Shown here: positions 59,253-64,000 of the stretch, one piece after another
Numbering within the stretch: the first letter of the stretch is position 1
Layout of the letters: each line of letters opens with the position of its first letter
Assembly (NCBI GenBank): GCA_963966185.1
Contig: CAWZYM010000410.1
Span: 124,501-188,500, forward strand
Direction: 5' to 3'
Length of the DNA stretch: 64,000 nt
DNA from: Rhabditoides inermis
Taxonomy: Eukaryota; Nematoda; Chromadorea; Rhabditida; Rhabditidae
The notes under the pieces: generated by a model
Database searches by the model: none
Seen by the model: the letters and a program-made list of their open reading frames with translations, nothing else
Told to the model about the DNA's origin: nothing
Program-made: the position numbers and the translations under genes

Positions 59253-60731
59253 ATAGCGGCCGGAGGCTCGCTTCGCTCGCCTCCGGCCGCTAGTGACGGC
59301 GCTTCGCGCCGCGTTTGCTCCAAGGCTCGCGCGTCTTCGGCGCGCTCGCCTTTCCGCTGTAAAACCTCTAAATATATACTCATAACATAACTTTCAACAA
59401 CAATTCTGAACTCAGTGTTTGGTCAAGTACACGCTAGACAGCTCTATAATGAGATTTGTACTTGTTTACTTTTTTGTTTACTTGTTTACATATCAAATAA
59501 ATAATAAAATGGAACTGAGTACTTTGTGTACTACATGTTAGAGACTATTAAAACACATTTCTGAGTTGTTTACAAACTTGTTTACTTGTTTACTTCACTT
59601 GTAAACAACAATTATGAACTCGGTACTTGGTCTAGTACACGTTAGAGACCTTCGAAATGAGATTTGTAGTTGTTTACATTTTGTTTACTTGTTTACATCA
59701 GAAATAAACAATAAAATCGAACTTAGTACTTTGTGTACTACATGTTAGAGACTTTTAAAACTCATTTCTGAGTTGTTTACAAGTTTGTTTACTTGTTTAC
59801 TTCAATTGTAAACAACAATTAAGAACTGAGTACTTGGTCTAGTACACGTTAGATACCTTTTAATTGAGATTTGGAGTTGTTTACTTCTTTGTTTACTTGT
59901 TTACATCAGAAATAAAAAATAAAATCGAACTTAGTAGTTTGTGTACTACATGTTAGAGACCTTTAAAACTCGTTTCTGAGTTGTTTACAAACTTGTTTAC
60001 TTGTTTACTTCACTTGTAAACAACAATTATGAACTCAGTACTTGATCTAGTACACGTTAGATACCTTAAAAATGAGATTTGGTGTTGTTTACTTATTTGT
60101 TTACTTGTTTACTGTTGTTGTTTACCAAAAATTTCGAACTTGTTTACTTGTCACTTGTACCAAGTATGAAGTCTCTAGGTCTATAACTGACTGAGAAACT
60201 AATTTTACTATTTAAAAAGTAATTTAGAGACAACATTTACCGTATTTGGGAATATGCAAATGAGGTGACATTATAAAATCTGATTATCGACGTTTATCTT
60301 GTCATAACCCTAGAAAGGTATCTTCATATCTCAAAAATGAGATGAAGTTTACATAGAAGTTCTGAAAAATGGAATTTTGAACATGTGTTTATTGTTTACT
60401 TGTTTGTTTACTTGTTTACCTGTATTGTTTACCTAAATTATAAGTCTTGTGTACTTGTCATATGTACCAAGTAGTAACTGTGTACCTGTGAAATGAAGCG
60501 AGTTATAACCAAAATTCGGTCGAAAAGTGCCATTTTCAGTCTATGTCCAGGTGTCAGGTTGCTAGTGAACCCATATAAGGAGTTATGCAAATGAGATGTC
60601 ATAGTAACCATCGCGTCTCAGTTAGTACCAAACCTTAACTCCAAAGTTGTGTCCTGAATCGTTTAAAGAGTAATGAGTTATGAGTCTGGACATCAGACAC
60701 CATAGGACATTTTAGGGGGGGAGAGTGGCGA
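59253..60731 (-). mobile_element. E11': second copy of E11
   Basis: Offset 18221. One base differs in hairpin 3 (gcgcgtcttcggcgcg for gcgcgccttcggcgcg), which converts a C-G pair of the stem into a mismatch on this strand. CArG-octamer at 60571-60592. Confidence 0.6.
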
Positions 60732-62426
60732 CTAGCGGGCCGGAGGCTCGCTTCGCTCGCCTCCGGCCCGCTAGTGGCGGCGGCTTCGCCGCCGCACTGC
60801 GCACCGAGGCTCGCGCGCCTTCGGCGCGCTCGCCTCTCCGCGTCAACTCATCAAAACTTCAAATCTGAATTCTCCTATGGGTCTAGTACACATCAGACAT
60901 CGAAATCTGTAATTTTGAAGTTGTTCACGTTTTTGTTTACTTGTTTACTCATTATGTAAACAACAGATATGAACTCTACTATGGGTCTAGTACACATCAG
61001 ACATCAGAATCTCCACTTTTGGAGTTGTTTACAATTTTGTTTACTTGTTTTCCTGACTTGTAAACACTATACATTTACTCTCCTGAAGGTTTATTATCGA
61101 TTAGATATCAAAATCAGGAGATTTTGAGTTGTTTACTTTTTTGTTTACTTGTTTACCTAAGTTGTTTACATAAAAAATTGTAATTGTTTACTTGTTACCT
61201 GTACCAAGTATGAACCTTCTACCTCAAAAAATAACAAAGTTATAAATTTTATACCATTTCTGAGTATTAAAAAAGTCGAAATTGAAACATAAATTAAAAT
61301 TCAAACACTTAATAAAAATCTGAAATAATTCATGAATATAGGTATCACGGTAGTAATAATTAAATTAGAAAATGCAGGTGTCAACTCTCATCTAGACGAA
61401 AGTTACGGAGTCGTGAAGTGAAATTCGAAGTTTATGCTAATTTATCTCAGGTGAGAAGCGACAGGTGAGATGGTACCTGGCAGGTACTCAGAACCTAAGG
61501 TGTCATTGGTGGAAGGGATGAGAGAATTAATCATTTTTTCTAAGAAGTTGAAACATAGTTGTACTGTATTTTACGTTTTGCATCTTACCTGATTGATCCT
61601 GTCAGCGACCAATATGCTCAACTGCAAAAATGAGCAACATTTAGTTGAAAATCAAGGTTTTTTTGAAAAAGTGAAATCCTTCCACAGTGAAGCGAAAAAT
61701 CTGAATCTTTGTCAGTAACTATTAGTTTTTGAGTTATGAATTACTGTGCAAAATCCAGGTCTCAACTCTTATATAGTAAGAGATTGTAGTTGATCTAGTG
61801 AATCATGAAATATGATTTTTATTTTCAGTAATAGAGTTGAGCATAAGTGTTTGTGTTGATTGTGTTATAGAGAGTAATTTACCATGAAAATTTGAAAAAC
61901 TAATATTGAAAACGAAAGAAGTTATGATCAAAAATGTAAAATTTCTACGAAAATTTGAATATTTATATTTTGAAAACGGAATAAGTATTTTATTTGAAAT
62001 TGAAATGGTGTGAACGGCCAAGTGTCTTCTATCATCAGCTGAAGTTTGAAATTTTAGTCTTTAAAACTAACGAACATATTCAAGGTTTTTGCGTTTTGCA
62101 TCTTACGTGATTGATCCTGTCAGAAAATGAAAAATGCTGTAAAACTTTTTTGAACTGGTTTTTCGAAATGAAACTGTAAAACTGTAAATAACATGCATGT
62201 TTCATGTTACTGTGCAAGTTTCATGTAAAAATATGAAGTTTGAAGGTTACATAGAAGTGAACCGAGTTGTTAGTGAACCTATTTAAGGAAATTAGATAGG
62301 AACCTATGCTAATGTGTGTCTGTTAAGAGTGATTAGTTGATCTTAAGTTTGTAGTTTGAGTGTGAAAAGTTTCTTCAGTAATGAGTTATGTCCTTCTGAA
62401 ATTTTGGAAATTCTATATAAACCCAT
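60732..62426 (-). mobile_element. F7': second copy of F7
   Basis: Offset 18221, cut at the same base by the inverted-repeat element. 18S-like stretch at 61586-61637. Confidence 0.6.
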
Positions 62427-62804
62427 ATTCTCTTTCGAAAAGTACACGAGTAAAGAGGAGTGGTTTGTTTTGATCTAATTCAACAAAAGCACATGCATAA
62501 AATCTCTTCGCAGCTGACTAAAATTTCAAAACAAACCTGCTCTTTCGAACGATGTTTTAAAACTCTAATTGTTTTCTTGTTAGCATGTTGAGTTCAGGTA
62601 TTCAGGATACTGTTAATCCCAACAAGTAACTTGCAACAAAATGTATGACACGATTATAGTGCATACTATATTTTTCATCGATCAGAAAGACCAGGTTTGT
62701 TTTGAAATTTTAGTCAGCTGCGAAGAGATTTTATGCATGTGCTTTTGTTGAATTAGATCAAAACAAACCACTCCTCTTTACTCGTGTACTTTTCGAAAGA
62801 GAAT
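62427..62804. mobile_element. Second copy of the 378-bp inverted-repeat element
   Basis: Offset 18221 from 44206-44583. Both 112-bp arms are intact. Confidence 0.7.
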
Positions 62805-63406
62805 GGATGTCCTTTTCTCAAATTTCGAAGAAATTGTTTTTCAGGTTGATGTGCCGAACATGTTATGTATACATATTCGAAACTTTAGAAAACGTATCCT
62901 GAATATGGAAACGCACTGCTTTGTCGAATCGCTCGTGCGCCTGCCAATGCCAGTCTCTCATTGACACGCGCTATTTCGCGTCTCTCTCTCTTACCCACTC
63001 ACTCCGCTCCGCACACTCCCCTCCCCCCACAGTTTTCGCGCCAAAACTGGGGCGGTGGCCTGGACGGCGAGCCGACACGAGAGTGGGTGAACGAAGGGCG
63101 GGGCATGCGCTCAGCCAATCAGAGTGCGCACGCAAGAGAGCCGAGCGACCAATGAGCGCAAAGTGCAGTGGGCGGAGCTTACGTGATGCACACCGTCGTC
63201 GTCGCCGCCGCCGCCGCCGTCGTAAACACGTTTAGTGGCAAAGCGGGAGAGAGCAAGAGAGGGCGGTTTTTGGATGCCGCAACCGATATTGGTTTCACGA
63301 ATCATACTCATAGGTCTTACAAAGTGATATTCTAACAAATAACGCACACTAATTAAGTATATTGTATTAGAATAGAGAAATCGTGTGTGCCTTGGGTAAG
63401 ATATGT
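62805..63406 (+). promoter_or_regulatory. Promoter-like CpG-rich segment, second copy
   Basis: Same E2F, CCAAT, GC-box and TTACGTGA motifs as 44584-45185. The trinucleotide tract differs by one step (gtcgtcgtcgcc for gtcgtcgccgcc). Confidence 0.4.
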
Positions 63407-63969
63407 CCACAAACCTCTAATGCAACTAAGAAGTACATTTCAATACAATTCACCAAAAACTAATACAAAGAAACGTTGTTTACAAATTTGTTTACTTGTT
63501 TACACTTTATGTAAACAACATTTTTGAATTCGCCTCCAAGTCTACTACACGTTACACATCTTTAAAACACGTTTTCAGGTTGTTTACACATTTGTTTACT
63601 TGTTTACATCATCTGTAAACAACATTTTTGAACTCATCAATAATGTTACTACACATTTGATATCTTCGAAACACATTTTCAAGTTGTTTACAAAGTTGTT
63701 TACTTGTTTACATCATCTGTAAACAACATTTTTGAACTCGCCTCCGAGTCTACATCATCTTAGATACCTTCAGAACAAACTTTTAATTTGTTTACAAAGT
63801 TGTTTACTTGTTGACAAACATGTAAACAACAACATCGCTGACTTGCCTCCAGGTCAAATACCAAGTTTGGACTCTTTGGCATCAAAACTGACCGAGATAC
63901 AACATTACCATATTTGGAATTATGCAAATGAGGTCAATAATCAAAATTTAAATCACCGACCCTACAGTG
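63407..63969 (-). mobile_element. D8: D-type module without head, cut at its 3' side
   Basis: It joins the promoter-like segment at the same D-leader phrase as D5', but then follows the D6 version (catttcaatacaattcacca), so it is not a third exact copy of the unit. CArG-octamer near 63909-63930. It stops at ccgaccctacagt. Confidence 0.6.
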
Positions 63970-64000
63970 AAGTAAACAAGTAAACTTGCTAGTGGCGGCG
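63970..64000. repeat. Inverted gtttac fragment joined to a hairpin remnant
   Basis: gaagtaaacaagtaaac is the reverse complement of the gtttacttgtttacttc phrase found in E subrepeats. It is followed by ttgctagtggcggcg, the right side of an E/F head. The window ends here, inside a rearranged junction. Confidence 0.7.

Overview
This window looks like nuclear DNA of a eukaryote, probably an invertebrate animal, and is almost wholly repetitive. I found no intact protein-coding gene, no tRNA gene and no operon-like layout. Short open frames exist, but nearly all come from repeats: microsatellites, GC-rich hairpins and gtttac-rich minisatellites. The sequence does not let me name the species.

Most of the window is built from modules laid head to tail with one shared plan. 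Reading the plus strand, each module has: (1) a GC-rich hairpin head that starts and ends with CTAG; (2) a short leader; (3) a tandem-repeat array; (4) a single-copy body; (5) a tail with CCATAG then an ATTT block, ending in GGCGA or GGTGA. The next CTAG head follows directly. On the minus strand each module therefore starts with TC, ends with a hairpin plus CTAG, and joins its neighbour as CTAG|TC. That matches the terminal signature of Helitron/Helentron-type rolling-circle elements. No Rep/helicase gene is present, so all would be non-autonomous. I call the classes G (110-bp and 139-bp satellites plus an 860-bp body), D (about 0.9 kb, ~120-bp subrepeats), E (about 0.9-2.1 kb, ~208-bp subrepeats) and F (1.3-2.6 kb, with a stretch resembling the 5' end of 18S rRNA).

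Layout: 1-8700, G elements with satellite arrays, a unique GC-richer island (2100-3080) and a fragment resembling the C-terminal end of a non-LTR retrotransposon ORF (7616-7885). 8701-11750, D modules. 11751-28166, alternating E and F modules, including a 4.3-kb tandem duplication (15131-19472 and 19473-24242). 28167-33717, D and E modules. 33718-37007, a G head with a large 110-bp satellite. 37008-44205, F and E modules. 44206-45185, a small inverted-repeat element plus a promoter-like CpG-rich segment. From about 45186 a period of 15952 bp (29234-45185) is repeated nearly base for base to about 63406. The second copy is interrupted by a 2267-bp element with ~1-kb inverted repeats and a TA target duplication (46134-48400). 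The window ends in a broken D module with a small inverted piece.

The points most worth a second look are the hairpin-headed head-to-tail modules, a composite SRF-type CArG box plus POU octamer kept in divergent module classes at 3-4 bp spacing, the 18S-like stretch in every full-bodied F module, and the long inverted-repeat element whose insertion is dated by the duplication.
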